Source: Cellulosilyticum lentocellum DSM 5427
GTDB lineage: Bacteria > Bacillota > Clostridia > Lachnospirales > Cellulosilyticaceae
Length of the DNA stretch: 64,000 bases
Direction: 5' to 3'
Assembly (NCBI RefSeq): GCF_000178835.2
Contig: NC_015275.1
Coordinates: 4,245,001 to 4,309,000 of the forward strand
Numbering within the stretch: position 1 is the first letter of the stretch; every line of letters starts with the position of its first letter. Both the position numbers and the translations under genes were made by a program. This document shows, one piece after another, positions 1-10,020 of this stretch. Under the pieces are notes generated by a model, which made no database searches, was not told where the DNA came from, and saw only the letters and a program-made list of their open reading frames with translations.

Positions 1-753
1 ATAGCTCATAGCCTGTGAGTCTTGAAGCTCTGGATTAATAGCATATACTTTACCTGACTCACTATTAAGTGAAAGAATTTCTTCCTTTGTATCTACAATG
101 TTGTATCCTTTCTCTTCAATAATTTCAAATGCGCTTTTTTGATCACCATTTTTACCATTTGGCTGTACTAATGAACCACCCGCAAAATAATCAAAATTAC
201 TATCTGCTAACTGGAGTGCGATATCATACATATCCTTTCTAGATACTGCATGTGCATAAAAAGCTGCTGGTGTTGCATGATCTATAGATACACTACTTAC
301 TATCCCTATTTTATATCCTTCTTTTTTAAGCTTTTCTGTAATACTTTCTGGTTTGGTTTGCTTATCTGCATTGTAACCAATTACACCACTATGTGTTTTA
401 ACACCGCTAGAAATAGCTGTTGCTGTAGAAGCTGAATCTGGGGCGAAAGATGTAGAGTCTTGGGTTGTAGCTGATCCACATACTGGAAACTGGGATACTG
501 CTAGCTTGCCTAAGTTAATACCACCTTTTTCAGTTACACCTTTATAGATTTGTGCAGAATTAACTTGTACATAAGACATACCATCCCCAATAAAATTAAA
601 TATGTATTTAGGTTTTTTGTAAGTTTGCTCTTTAGCACTCTGTACAATATTAGTCGTATTAGCTCTAGCTGGCACTGCAATTGTCCCCACTGCTGTTATG
701 CCTACAAGGGCTGTACATAAAATAGCTGTAAAAATCTTCTTTGAAAGTTTCAT
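1..753 (-). CDS. Alkaline phosphatase (PhoA family), partial, 3' end beyond window
   Basis: Secreted metal-dependent phosphomonoesterase that releases phosphate from organic esters outside the cell. The reverse-strand reading frame starts at ATG 753 after a good ribosome site (AAAGGGGAAAT) and stays open to base 1, so only the N-terminal 251 codons are present. A signal peptide (MKLSKKIFTAILCTALVGI and following) precedes the metal-binding motif NFIGDGMS (about residues 48-55). The nucleophile region PDSASTATAISSG and the metal/substrate segment DHATPAAFYAH follow, in family order. Metal ligands of the C-terminal half lie outside the window. Family assignment is firm; exact substrate is not shown. 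Confidence 0.9.
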   Translation of the reverse strand, partial: MKLSKKIFTAILCTALVGITAVGTIAVPARANTTNIVQSAKEQTYKKPKYIFNFIGDGMSYVQVNSAQIYKGVTEKGGINLGKLAVSQFPVCGSATTQDSTSFAPDSASTATAISSGVKTHSGVIGYNADKQTKPESITEKLKKEGYKIGIVSSVSIDHATPAAFYAHAVSRKDMYDIALQLADSNFDYFAGGSLVQPNGKNGDQKSAFEIIEEKGYNIVDTKEEILSLNSESGKVYAINPELQDSQAMSY

Positions 754-854
754 TCTTATTTCCCCTTTACTATTTGCTTTATTTCATGCGTTTAGTATAA
801 AAGGGAGATATTAAATCGGAGTTTGTTCTTTATTAGATTTAAGTTAACTCCTTG

Positions 855-1979
855 TTAAATCCTTCTTCTTTTCTTTTTTTCCTTTTGAGTGTACATCATA
901 CTGTCTACATACTTTAAAAATTCTTCTACACATTTATAATCACTATTGTAACTATCCATGCCATAACTAAACTTCAAGTCATAGACTTTACCGCTACTAG
1001 CATTATAAACTTTTACCCGTTCTTTAAATCTCTCCATGTATTTTATCATCTGTTTCTTATTTTGCTGCTCGCTTAAAATAAGGAATTCATCCCCACCCAT
1101 TCTAAAAATACGGTGCTTATAAGGAAAACTACCTCTTAGAATTTGAGAGAAATTTTTCAGAGCCTCATCACCTTCTTGATGTCCATATCGATCATTAATT
1201 ATCTTAAAATCATCCAGATCTATATTAATAGCTGTTAAAGTTAATTTTTGTTTCCTTGCTAATTTGGAAGTGTAACTTAAATAACTTTGTTTATTTTCCA
1301 CCATTGTGAGTGCATCATATTGAAGTCCATCTATAATGTTAAAAACATATGCACAAACTAATAAGCCACCTACTGTACTCCATATCGTTAAATAGTCTTC
1401 ACAAACAATTTGAACTCCTACAACCAAAGCGATAATAGTAAAATACATTAACCCCATAATGTACTTATAAGCTGTCAATCTTTTGTGATAGCGCCAGATA
1501 AGTAAAATGCCATAACCTAAATAAAATAGGGTAATTGTGGGAACTATCCAAAATAACTGACCTCTTATATAATCATTTTCCAAACTTACAGTTGCAATCC
1601 AGCCTGTCCTTATATTAATGAGGGTTAAAACAAAAAGGATAATAGCCGGAACGTAAATCCATCTATTACATTTTATTTTTGCTCGCAGGGCCTTTTGTAA
1701 CCAACATTCAAAATATAACACCCCTAGAAGTAAAAATACTGGCACTATAATAAATCCTAATATATTAACTATTAGATGAAGTACCCTAAAAGTAGATAAA
1801 TTCTTTGTATTAAAAATAACACTCCCTATCTCTAATAACATTATAAGTATATCGAGTCCTATTAAATACATAAACAATCTATTAATCAGCTCCGATTTAT
1901 CTAGTCTAAAAAAAGCATGTGCAATAATAATGCCTAAAATAAGTGATACTACAATATTAGTTTGTACTTGCCAAAACAT
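855..1979 (-). CDS. Membrane diguanylate cyclase (GGDEF)
   Basis: Predicted cyclic-di-GMP synthase of the inner membrane. The N-terminal half (about residues 8-225) is a run of six to seven hydrophobic segments. The C-terminal half is a GGDEF domain with the metal-binding INIDLDDFKIINDRYGH segment and an intact RMGGDEFLIL active site. No RxxD inhibitory site is seen at the usual position just before GGDEF (the residues there are PYKH), so product feedback inhibition is probably absent. The membrane part has no recognisable ligand domain. Start ATG has a GGGAGGGG site upstream. The gene is alone and divergent from adhE. Confidence 0.85.
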   Translation of the reverse strand: MFWQVQTNIVVSLILGIIIAHAFFRLDKSELINRLFMYLIGLDILIMLLEIGSVIFNTKNLSTFRVLHLIVNILGFIIVPVFLLLGVLYFECWLQKALRAKIKCNRWIYVPAIILFVLTLINIRTGWIATVSLENDYIRGQLFWIVPTITLFYLGYGILLIWRYHKRLTAYKYIMGLMYFTIIALVVGVQIVCEDYLTIWSTVGGLLVCAYVFNIIDGLQYDALTMVENKQSYLSYTSKLARKQKLTLTAINIDLDDFKIINDRYGHQEGDEALKNFSQILRGSFPYKHRIFRMGGDEFLILSEQQNKKQMIKYMERFKERVKVYNASSGKVYDLKFSYGMDSYNSDYKCVEEFLKYVDSMMYTQKEKKKRRRI

Positions 1980-2085
1980 ATCGTTATAACCCCTCCCTCT
2001 TATAGTCTATATTAACACACAATTATCTGAATTCTTAAAGATTATGTAAATTTTTTTCACTTTTATTATCTATTTATTATTCATA

Positions 2086-2114
2086 TTGACAATACTTTTT
2101 TGATGCCCTATTAT
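2086..2114 (+). promoter_or_regulatory. Candidate distal sigma-A promoter of adhE
   Basis: TTGACA at 2086-2091 and TATTAT at 2109-2114 are separated by 17 bases. It would give a leader of about 270 nt before adhE. Confidence 0.55.
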
Positions 2115-2241
2115 CTTTGTTTATTTTTTTGTTTGATATTTAACAATTACTTTTTGTTTCTATAAAAAATTATGTGCTAAATCCCAACGTTTTACCTGTT
2201 TATATTTATTAATAGTTTATAATTTTACAACAATCAATAAA

Positions 2242-2270
2242 TTGACAAAGCTACAATGTCATGTTAACAT
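2242..2270 (+). promoter_or_regulatory. Candidate proximal sigma-A promoter of adhE
   Basis: TTGACA at 2242-2247, 17-base spacer, TAACAT at 2265-2270. The -10 lies in the palindrome ATGTTAACAT (2261-2270). Confidence 0.55.
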
Positions 2271-2322
2271 CACAATATATTCACAATACATTAACAAGTT
2301 TTATTATTTTTTGTGTTTTATA

Positions 2323-2340
2323 TTGTTAAAAATATAACAA
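2323..2340 (+). promoter_or_regulatory. Rex-type redox operator upstream of adhE
   Basis: The 18-mer TTGTTAAAAATATAACAA matches the Firmicutes Rex consensus TTGTTAANNNNTTAACAA at all but one defined position. It lies between the candidate promoters and the adhE ribosome site (AAAGGAGG, 2373-2380). NADH-sensing Rex repression of adhE is well established in related bacteria. A rex gene is not in this window. Confidence 0.7.
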
Positions 2341-2388
2341 TATATCTTCACTCACTATTATACAATCACATTAAAGGAGGCTATTAAA

Positions 2389-5004
2389 ATGTCTGAAAAC
2401 AAGAAAGTTAAAGAAGAAGCACCTGTAGTTGATGCTGTAAAAATGGTAGACGAATTAGTTCAAAAAGCGAAGGTTGCTCTTGATGAGTACATGAAACTCG
2501 ATCAAGCACAAGTTGACGAAATTACTAAAGCTATGGCTCTTGCTGGTTTATCCGCTCAAATGAAACTTGCTAAGATGGCAGTTGAAGAAACAGGCCGTGG
2601 TATTTTTGAAGATAAAGTTACAAAGAATATCTTTGCAACAGAGTATATTTATCACAGTATTAAACATGAAAAAACTGTAGGTGTTATTGAAGATAACGAA
2701 GATGAAGGTTACATCGAAATTGCTGAACCAGTAGGTATCGTAGCTGGTGTTACACCAACTACAAACCCAACTTCTACAACAATGTTCAAAGCTATCACAT
2801 GTGCTAAAACACGTAATCCAATCATCTTTGGTTTCCATCCAGCTGCTCAAAACTGTTCTCGTGAAGCTGCTATCATCGTAAGAGATGCTGCTATCAAAGC
2901 TGGAGCACCTGAAAACTGTGTTCAATGGATTGATGTACCATCTATCGAAGCTACAAATGCACTTATGAATCATCCTGATGTAGCAACTGTACTTGCAACT
3001 GGTGGTTCTGCAATGGTTAAAGCTGCTTATTCTACTGGTAAACCAGCTCTTGGTGTTGGTCCTGGTAACGTACCTGCTTTCATTGAAAAAACAGCTAATC
3101 TTGAACAGTCACTTACAGACCTTATCCTTTCTAAATCATTTGATAACGGTATGATTTGTGCATCTGAACAAGCTGCTATCATTGAAGCACCAGTTTATGA
3201 TCAAGCTGTTGCTTTCATGAAAAAACAAGGTTGCTACTTTGCTACTAAAGAAGAAATTAAAAAACTTGAACCAGTTGTTATCGACCCAGTTCGTATGATG
3301 GCAGGTCCAGCTATCGTTGGTAAATATCCATATGAAATTGCAGCTCTTGCTGGTATTACTATTCCAAAAGAAACTAAAGTAATCTGCTGTGAAATTGATG
3401 GTGTTGGTGAAGCTTACCCACTTTCAAGAGAAAAACTTTCTCCAGTACTTGCTGTTGTTAAAGCAAAAGATGTTGAAGATGGTATCGTAAAAGCTGAAAC
3501 AATGGTTGAACTTGGTGGTCTTGGACATACAGCTGTTATTCATACAACTAATAATGACCTTATTGATGAATATGGTAAACGTCTTAAAGCTTGTCGTATC
3601 ATTGTAAACTCTCCATCAGCATTCGGTGGTATCGGTGATGTTTATAACTCACTTATGCCTTCACTTACACTTGGCTGTGGTTCTTACGGACATAACTCTA
3701 CATCATCAAACGTTACAGCTTCAAACTTAATCAATAAGAAAAGGGTGGCTAAGAGACGCGTGAATATGCAATGGTTTAAAATTCCAGAAAAAATCTACTT
3801 TGAAGCAGGTTCAGTACAATATTTAGCAAAAATGCCAGACATCTCTCGTGCAATGATCGTAGCTGACCCAATGATGGTTAAACTTGGTTATGTTGATAAA
3901 TTAACTTACCAATTAAATAAAAATTTAAATAAAGTTGCTATTGAAATCTTTAGCGAAGTTGAACCAGATCCAGACTTAGTAACAGTAAAAAAAGGTACAG
4001 CTGTTATGAACTCATTCCAACCAGATGTTATTATCGCTCTTGGTGGTGGTTCTGCAATGGATGCTGCTAAAGCTATGTGGTTATTCTACGAACACCCAGA
4101 AGCTGACTTCATCGGTATGGCTCAAAAATTCATGGATATCAGAAAACGTGTTTACAAATTCCCTACACTTGGTAAAAAAGCAAAAATGGTTTCTATTCCA
4201 ACAACATCAGGTACAGGTTCAGAAGTAACATCTTTCGCTGTAATCTCTGATAAATCTAAGAATATGAAATACCCACTTGCTGACTACGAATTAACACCAG
4301 ATGTAGCTATCATTGACCCAGAATTTGTTATGTCAGTTCCAGCAAGCCCAACAGCAGACACAGGTCTTGACGTTCTTACACATGCTATCGAAGCTTACGT
4401 ATCAGTTTTAGCTTCTGACTATACAGATGCTCTTGCTCTTCACGCTATTAAACTTGTATTTGAATACTTACCACGTTCATACAAAAATGGTGCTAAAGAC
4501 CCAGAAGCAAGAGAAAAAATGCACAATGCATCATGTATCGCAGGTATGGCATTTACAAATGCATTCCTTGGTATTAACCACTCACTCGCTCATAAACTTG
4601 GTGGTGAATTCCATATCGCCCATGGTCGTGCAAATGCAATTCTTCTTCCACACGTTATTGCTTACAATGGTGAAACTAACCCATCTAAATTTATGGCATT
4701 CCCTAAATACGGTAAGTTCATCGCTCCACAAAGATACCAAGACATTGCTAAAATGCTAGGTCTTAAAGCTTCTACTCCAGAAGAAGGGGTTGCATCACTT
4801 GTTAAAGCAGTTAAAGACTTAATGAAAGAACTTAACATCCCATTCACAATTAAAGAAATGAATGTAGACGAAAAAGAATTCTTAGCTAAAGTATCAGACC
4901 TTTCTTACAAAGCTTTCGAAGATCAATGTACAACAGCTAATCCTAGACTTCCAAAAGTAACAGAACTTGAAGAGCTATACAAAAAAGCTTACTACGGTAA
5001 ATAG
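2389..5004 (+). CDS. adhE: Bifunctional acetaldehyde-CoA/alcohol dehydrogenase
   Basis: Converts acetyl-CoA to acetaldehyde and then ethanol, reoxidising two NADH; cytosolic, forms spirosomes in studied homologues. 871 residues, the usual full length. Residues 1 to about 440 are the aldehyde dehydrogenase domain with catalytic Cys257 (GMICASEQ). After the conserved linker (AKRRVNMQWF) comes the iron-dependent alcohol dehydrogenase, with GGGSAMDAAK nucleotide binding and the iron-site segments TADTGLDVLTHAIEA and NHSLAHKLGGEFHIAHG. Codon use is extremely biased (CTT, GGT, GTT, CCA), typical of a very highly expressed gene and unlike its neighbours. Start is fixed by AAAGGAGG eight bases upstream. 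Two candidate promoters and a Rex-like site precede it; a strong hairpin follows. Confidence 0.98.
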   Translation: MSENKKVKEEAPVVDAVKMVDELVQKAKVALDEYMKLDQAQVDEITKAMALAGLSAQMKLAKMAVEETGRGIFEDKVTKNIFATEYIYHSIKHEKTVGVIEDNEDEGYIEIAEPVGIVAGVTPTTNPTSTTMFKAITCAKTRNPIIFGFHPAAQNCSREAAIIVRDAAIKAGAPENCVQWIDVPSIEATNALMNHPDVATVLATGGSAMVKAAYSTGKPALGVGPGNVPAFIEKTANLEQSLTDLILSKSFDNGMICASEQAAIIEAPVYDQAVAFMKKQGCYFATKEEIKKLEPVVIDPVRMMAGPAIVGKYPYEIAALAGITIPKETKVICCEIDGVGEAYPLSREKLSPVLAVVKAKDVEDGIVKAETMVELGGLGHTAVIHTTNNDLIDEYGKRLKACRIIVNSPSAFGGIGDVYNSLMPSLTLGCGSYGHNSTSSNVTASNLINKKRVAKRRVNMQWFKIPEKIYFEAGSVQYLAKMPDISRAMIVADPMMVKLGYVDKLTYQLNKNLNKVAIEIFSEVEPDPDLVTVKKGTAVMNSFQPDVIIALGGGSAMDAAKAMWLFYEHPEADFIGMAQKFMDIRKRVYKFPTLGKKAKMVSIPTTSGTGSEVTSFAVISDKSKNMKYPLADYELTPDVAIIDPEFVMSVPASPTADTGLDVLTHAIEAYVSVLASDYTDALALHAIKLVFEYLPRSYKNGAKDPEAREKMHNASCIAGMAFTNAFLGINHSLAHKLGGEFHIAHGRANAILLPHVIAYNGETNPSKFMAFPKYGKFIAPQRYQDIAKMLGLKASTPEEGVASLVKAVKDLMKELNIPFTIKEMNVDEKEFLAKVSDLSYKAFEDQCTTANPRLPKVTELEELYKKAYYGK

Positions 5005-5034
5005 TCATTTTATTTTACTCCACCTAAAAATAGA

Positions 5035-5078
5035 TGAAGAGGACACTAGTCAAACGGCTAGTGTCCTCTTCATTTTAT
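5035..5078. terminator. Bidirectional terminator between adhE and chemoreceptor gene
   Basis: Perfect 15-bp stem (5035-5049 with 5058-5072), 8-base loop, T-rich tail on the plus side (TTTTATTC). It serves convergent adhE and the minus-strand chemoreceptor gene. Confidence 0.85.
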
Positions 5079-5083
5079 TCAAA

Positions 5084-6562
5084 TTAAATATATTGTTTCA
5101 TAGCCTTTGCACTCTCTACTAATCCACTAGCAATTTCTTTTGATCTTTGCACGCAGTTATTATTATGCATCGTAGCTTCAGTCGTCATTTCTATACCTAC
5201 TAGAGTTTGCTCACTTATAGCTGCAATCTCTTGGGTATTTTTAATAAGCTGCTCATTAATCCCTACCATCTCATTAACCTTATCTGTAACAATACTTACT
5301 TGATCACTAACTTCTTTCATATACTCAGTCGTTTCATTAAAGATTTCTCCTGTATTTACAATTAGCTCATTCTGCTCATCATTGGCTCCTTTTAGCCTAG
5401 TCATTGCCTCAACAGATGCAGCAACTACTTGTTGAAGCTCATCAACAATAGCTGTAATACGACTAGCAAATTCACCACTCTGGTTAGCTAGGTTTCTAAC
5501 CTCTTCCGCTACTACTGCAAATCCTCTTCCTGCTTCTCCTGCTCTTGCACTTTCAATCGCTGCATTTAAAGAAAGGATATTCGTTTGTGCAGAGATAGCC
5601 GTAATAGCTTCAGTGATTTCATTAATCTCTTTTGATTTATCTCGTAATTCTATCATAGATTCATAAACACTTTCACAGTTCTCATTCATTACTTCTGTTT
5701 TCACATTTAGAGCTTTAACAATCTTAACCCCTTCATCCATTTGTTTTATAGTAGTATGAGAGATCTCTTCCATATTCTTTGAAGCTTCTGAAGTATCCAC
5801 AACTATGTTTTGAATATGCTCAGTTAAATTACTTTGCTCTTGCGCACTAAGTACTGCCTTCTCTGCTCCTGCAGAAATATCTCCTACTGCATCATTAATA
5901 GTACTTCCTGACTGTTCTAATTCAGTAATTGTTTGTCCTACTGCATTTGAATGTTGATCCAATTCACTTGCTATTTTTAAAACATTTTTCAGAATATCTT
6001 CTTGCTTCTCCTTAGCTTCTTCTAGCGCCCTCGTTTTTTCCTCATTAATGCTATTAGATAATTTTGTACCTATAATTGAACTAACTACAATCATAACAAT
6101 AGAAGCCATTTGAATTGTATAATCCGTAGTCAAGTTAGAACTATTAGCTTGTACTATAAATATCAGCCACCCAACTCTAGCAGTATTAGCTAATACTACC
6201 GCACTCCCAAGTACTTTAATGAAAGTCAAGTCAAAGTATAGGAAGTATAACATCATAAAAGGAATGATATAAACATAAACTAACACCCGTGTTGTTGTAA
6301 ACATACTATATACATAAATAAGAAAAAAACCTATACTAGCAGCATATTTAAACTTAAGCCCTTCTTTATCTTTCTTATAAACGAAAGAAATAATACCTGT
6401 ATAAACCAAAATAACACTAACAAATATAGCTACTGTTGTTACCGTCTTTTGCCCCTTAGCGATCTCACCAATTTGGCCTACTATTAAACAGAGGTTTAAT
6501 ATAAAGGTAAGTGCCAATACAAAACCATTTACCCTTTTTAAATCAACAACACTATTTTCCAT
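5084..6562 (-). CDS. Methyl-accepting chemotaxis protein with membrane sensor only
   Basis: Chemoreceptor that would signal to CheA/CheW. The N-terminal ~170 residues hold about six hydrophobic segments with very short loops. No periplasmic ligand domain or clear HAMP domain is seen. The rest is the coiled-coil signalling domain, whose conserved tip ([17 protein letters not shown] and [11 protein letters not shown]) lies near residues 335-360. I chose ATG 6562 (MENSVVDL) because GGGAGTGGTGAA sits just upstream; an upstream in-frame TTG at 6580 has no ribosome site. The ligand is unknown and may be sensed in the membrane. It is a single gene with no chemotaxis operon nearby. Confidence 0.88.
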   Translation of the reverse strand: MENSVVDLKRVNGFVLALTFILNLCLIVGQIGEIAKGQKTVTTVAIFVSVILVYTGIISFVYKKDKEGLKFKYAASIGFFLIYVYSMFTTTRVLVYVYIIPFMMLYFLYFDLTFIKVLGSAVVLANTARVGWLIFIVQANSSNLTTDYTIQMASIVMIVVSSIIGTKLSNSINEEKTRALEEAKEKQEDILKNVLKIASELDQHSNAVGQTITELEQSGSTINDAVGDISAGAEKAVLSAQEQSNLTEHIQNIVVDTSEASKNMEEISHTTIKQMDEGVKIVKALNVKTEVMNENCESVYESMIELRDKSKEINEITEAITAISAQTNILSLNAAIESARAGEAGRGFAVVAEEVRNLANQSGEFASRITAIVDELQQVVAASVEAMTRLKGANDEQNELIVNTGEIFNETTEYMKEVSDQVSIVTDKVNEMVGINEQLIKNTQEIAAISEQTLVGIEMTTEATMHNNNCVQRSKEIASGLVESAKAMKQYI

Positions 6563-6665
6563 TTCACCACTCCCAATCAACTACCTAATATTAAATATTC
6601 TTACAATATATTTCGACATAATCCTTTCTTTCTTAACATTATTTTTGTATTATAATTCAATAAAA

Positions 6666-6702
6666 TCCCAAAAAAGCTAATAACCTCCTCTTAGTTATTA
6701 GC
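6666..6702 (-). terminator. Terminator of the MoxR/DUF58/transglutaminase operon
   Basis: GCTAATAAC (6676-6684) pairs with GTTATTAGC (6694-6702). On the minus strand it is followed by TTTTTT. It lies just after the stop at 6709. Confidence 0.8.
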
Positions 6703-6708
6703 CTTTTT

Positions 6709-8841
6709 CTATCTCTTCTTCCACGCTTTACGCTTTCTTAAATACTCATAAACCCTCAAAACTTCTTCAATTTCTAATTTTGTCAAGCTCTTTCTACCAT
6801 AAAAACACGCTTCATAAGGCTTAGTAATAGCCGTTATATCTATTTGATCTTTTAATAATCTTCTACTTAACTGCTCATAGGTTTCACCCGGAAGTATATC
6901 ATAATCATATTGGCTTAGAAGTTTAAGTGTTGCCTCTATCAACCTCTTTATAGCTGTTTCAGGCAAGCCCTCTAGAAGCTTCTTTTTCCAGTAAGCATAA
7001 CTTAACACTCTAACTAGTACAACAAAAGGAATAAGTAACAACATCGGTAATAGAAGTTTACGCCCTAGGCTGAGAAGTTCATTTTCCACACCTATGCCAT
7101 CAAATCCCGTGTTTCCTACACCTGCTACGTGGTTCCCTACTTCCTCCCTTTGGCTACTACTTGGCGTAGGGTCAAAAAGCATCCATCCATAACCTGATAT
7201 ATAAACTTCTACAAAGGCATGAGCATTCTTTTCTCTTATTATATACTTGCCCTTCTCATCTTTTTCTTCAGAGTAGTAACCACATACGTATCTAGTTGGT
7301 AATCCAATGCTCCTACATAAAAGTACCATCCCACTGGCAAAGTCTTGGCAAATACCTTGCTTTTGATTAAATATAAAATCATAAACAGGATCAGCCATTA
7401 TATCCTTTTGTGGTGCCCCATAAACATAGGTATATTCACCACTATTTCTTAAGTATGCTTCAATAGTATTAGCCTTCTGTACATCGCTCATTGCTTCGCC
7501 AGTAAGTTCCTTAGCAAAACTATTTAGGTTGTAAGCCATTTGCTCCGGTACCTGTGTATACTTTGTCCTTAACCTATTATATGTTTCCTCTGACATAAAT
7601 AAAGGTTCTGTATTATTACGTATATCTCCCCTAAGTACTTCTAACCAGTCTAACCAATCCTCCCTATTTCCAACACCATCTGGATATCTAAATATTTTCA
7701 CTATCTCAGGATTTTTAGCAACATAGTTAATGGTATATCCTACTTGTTTTCTATCTTCTCCCTCCTGAAAACAAATATTATTGATATCTCCCGCCACTAA
7801 CACACTATCATCATTCGTATAAATACCTGTTAATCCATTAACAGTTAAATAATGTCTATAGTTATTTAACTCATATATATAAGCACTTTTATCTCCTTCA
7901 ATAGGAATATTTTCTTTCTCCAAATAAGGCTCTGTAATTTTCAAAAACAAGTCATATTCCCCTAAAAAGCTATTGGAGCTTATTTTTGTCAGTCTTGTAT
8001 CCGACTTATCAATGCTCCATACACCTCTGTCATAGTGGCTATAGGCTATTTCCCTTAAATATAAAGGTTCTTCACTTTGTACTTCAAAAAGGATATTTTC
8101 TGAAAGACTAGGTCTTCTATCTAATTTAACACTACTGGGTAAATCACCGATTAAACTTTTATTATATTGTTGTAGCCACTTAGCTCCCGGTAAGTATTCT
8201 AACTGTGGTACTACTTTTAACCCTATGAGAATAACAAATAACATGATTGTTAGATGTCTCAAATAACCTTTTAGCGTTACATCATAATATACCGTGTCAG
8301 AAGGCTTCTTATCATTTTTATAAAAGCTCACAAAAATAAGTCCTAGACTCAAAATAAATAAGCTAGCTCTTTTTAAATCTACGCTTACCTGCTCATTAAC
8401 TTCTAAAATTATAAATATACCAAAGACTAAAATATAAAGTGGTGGAAACCATCTATCTATTCTTCGTTTTACTACCTGTACTAGATCCTTTATCTCCAGA
8501 AATACAATAGAAATGCAACCAAGAAATAATAGAGTGCTTGTTCCTGCTTGAATAAAAAGCCCTAATAAGCCATTCATAACTACTTTATTCTCTAAGTACC
8601 TCCAACTATATAGACCTAGGCACAAGTAGAAAATAAATACTGTCGTAAACAAAATAGGCCTTTGCATTCTGGTGGTATAGAAGTAAGCTGCCAAAAGTGA
8701 TAAATTGACAAAGAGCATCCCCAAGGTAGTAGAAATAGGTTCATAGTCAAAGAACATGATTAGACTTATAGCCAAAACAAGACTTATCATAATCATCTTA
8801 AAAACTTGAAGCTGTATTTCCTTAGTATCTTCTTTAAACAT
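6709..8841 (-). CDS. Transmembrane transglutaminase-like protein (TgpA type)
   Basis: Membrane protein with an extracytoplasmic transglutaminase/papain-fold domain. About the first 220 residues contain eight or so hydrophobic segments. Then comes an external region with the catalytic triad Cys~496 (GICQDFASG), His~539 (NAHAFVEVY) and Asp~556 (LFDPTPSS). A further membrane segment near 610-630 and a cytosolic C-terminal DUF4129-like tail complete the classic TgpA layout at 710 residues. It is the last gene of a three-gene operon, overlapping the DUF58 gene by 8 bases. The biochemical substrate is not established for this family; peptide crosslinking or cleavage at the envelope is a reasonable guess. 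Confidence 0.9.
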   Translation of the reverse strand: MFKEDTKEIQLQVFKMIMISLVLAISLIMFFDYEPISTTLGMLFVNLSLLAAYFYTTRMQRPILFTTVFIFYLCLGLYSWRYLENKVVMNGLLGLFIQAGTSTLLFLGCISIVFLEIKDLVQVVKRRIDRWFPPLYILVFGIFIILEVNEQVSVDLKRASLFILSLGLIFVSFYKNDKKPSDTVYYDVTLKGYLRHLTIMLFVILIGLKVVPQLEYLPGAKWLQQYNKSLIGDLPSSVKLDRRPSLSENILFEVQSEEPLYLREIAYSHYDRGVWSIDKSDTRLTKISSNSFLGEYDLFLKITEPYLEKENIPIEGDKSAYIYELNNYRHYLTVNGLTGIYTNDDSVLVAGDINNICFQEGEDRKQVGYTINYVAKNPEIVKIFRYPDGVGNREDWLDWLEVLRGDIRNNTEPLFMSEETYNRLRTKYTQVPEQMAYNLNSFAKELTGEAMSDVQKANTIEAYLRNSGEYTYVYGAPQKDIMADPVYDFIFNQKQGICQDFASGMVLLCRSIGLPTRYVCGYYSEEKDEKGKYIIREKNAHAFVEVYISGYGWMLFDPTPSSSQREEVGNHVAGVGNTGFDGIGVENELLSLGRKLLLPMLLLIPFVVLVRVLSYAYWKKKLLEGLPETAIKRLIEATLKLLSQYDYDILPGETYEQLSRRLLKDQIDITAITKPYEACFYGRKSLTKLEIEEVLRVYEYLRKRKAWKKR

Positions 8842-10018
8842 ACCTTTTCACCTCAAACTCCTCTGCTAAATACCAAGTATTTAACAGACCTTCTCCAGAC
8901 CAAGGGCTTCTTTTCATTTCTAGTATATTTAAATATTTCTCGTCTTCTAGTTGCTCTCCCAGGTTTCTACTCAAGGTAGGTGTTAAAAACAACTTACTTA
9001 TTTCAAAAGGATAATTCTGCTTCAAATAGGCGTAAGGCCATCTTTCTTCTCCTACTCGGTCCCCTCTTCCTGTATAGCTACTTAATAGAGTGGCTAATTG
9101 CTCTACCGCCGTAATCTCAGATAAAGTAAACTGTTTCCATGCATTTTCTTCTTTGTAAATAAGGGTAACCTTTTCTTCTTGCTTTAAAAAAGCATAGGCA
9201 CAAGAAATACATGCTACTAAGACTTTATCAACTAATTTAGCCCTGTTTTCTTCTTCTGCTTCCTCACAAATAGAATCAAGTATAAAAAGATATTCCCTTT
9301 TTATTACTGCATGTTCTTCTCTTTGACGTACCATATAGATGTCACGCCTAGCTAGCAGCTTCCAATGCATTAATTTTAAAGAATCCCCTTCTACATAAGG
9401 CGCTAACTCATGGCAAACCTCTCCATCACTACTTATAACCGGTATCTGATCTTCAGCCTGAGCTTTTACCTTTATCCTATTCAAAAGATATTCCATTTTT
9501 CCTAAAGGCATAGCTTGTGGTAATACATTAACTTCTTTTTGCAAACAGCAAATTATTCGCCATTTTATAAGTCCGAAATAATCTTGAACTATAATCTCTT
9601 CTATTCCCATAAAATCTTTTCCACTATACTCACCTATGTAATCTAGGACTATTTCCTTTGTTGTATGTGGCGGCAACGTCATACATATACTTTTATATTG
9701 CTTTGAAATAGCATGATACGTTGGCTTTAAGAAAATATAAATATAGGGGCTTTGTAACCATGATTTATTTTGAATACTTAAGATTAACCCTACCCCTTCT
9801 TTTTTATTAATCCGAACCCTAGTGTCATCCTTTATAGAAAAACTTAAATGAGGCTTAACTAAAATAACATGAAGCCCAGATACTACTACCCCTATTATAC
9901 AAATCGTTAAAAACTTCATATAAGTAGCATCGGTCTTCAAATAAAGGGTAACCACCAAATACAAAATCACCAGTATAAATAGATAATTAGGTGCTACCTT
10001 ATTTTTCTTTTTATTCAT
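8834..10018 (-). CDS. DUF58 domain protein
   Basis: Middle partner of the widespread MoxR-DUF58-transglutaminase operon. Two hydrophobic segments at the N-terminus (about 10-60) anchor it. The DUF58 core with the diagnostic EGDSLKLMHWKLLARR segment lies near residues 205-222, followed by a von Willebrand A-like region. The 394-residue length is typical. It starts 2 bases after the MoxR stop and overlaps the next gene by 8 bases, so translation is probably coupled. DUF58 proteins are thought to work with the MoxR ATPase in assembling or activating envelope proteins; the exact role is unknown. Confidence 0.88.
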   Translation of the reverse strand: MNKKKNKVAPNYLFILVILYLVVTLYLKTDATYMKFLTICIIGVVVSGLHVILVKPHLSFSIKDDTRVRINKKEGVGLILSIQNKSWLQSPYIYIFLKPTYHAISKQYKSICMTLPPHTTKEIVLDYIGEYSGKDFMGIEEIIVQDYFGLIKWRIICCLQKEVNVLPQAMPLGKMEYLLNRIKVKAQAEDQIPVISSDGEVCHELAPYVEGDSLKLMHWKLLARRDIYMVRQREEHAVIKREYLFILDSICEEAEEENRAKLVDKVLVACISCAYAFLKQEEKVTLIYKEENAWKQFTLSEITAVEQLATLLSSYTGRGDRVGEERWPYAYLKQNYPFEISKLFLTPTLSRNLGEQLEDEKYLNILEMKRSPWSGEGLLNTWYLAEEFEVKRYV

Positions 10019-10020
10019 GC

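Noticed and set aside
2548-2973. Minus-strand open frame opposite adhE
   Set aside because: Antisense shadow of a highly codon-biased gene; Cys/Ser/Phe-rich product without any family pattern.
3721-3790. adhE as two separate genes
   Set aside because: The frame is continuous and the linker AKRRVNMQWF is the conserved junction of fused AdhE proteins.
4025-4759. Two plus-strand open frames within adhE in another frame
   Set aside because: Out-of-frame shadows produced by the strong codon bias of adhE.
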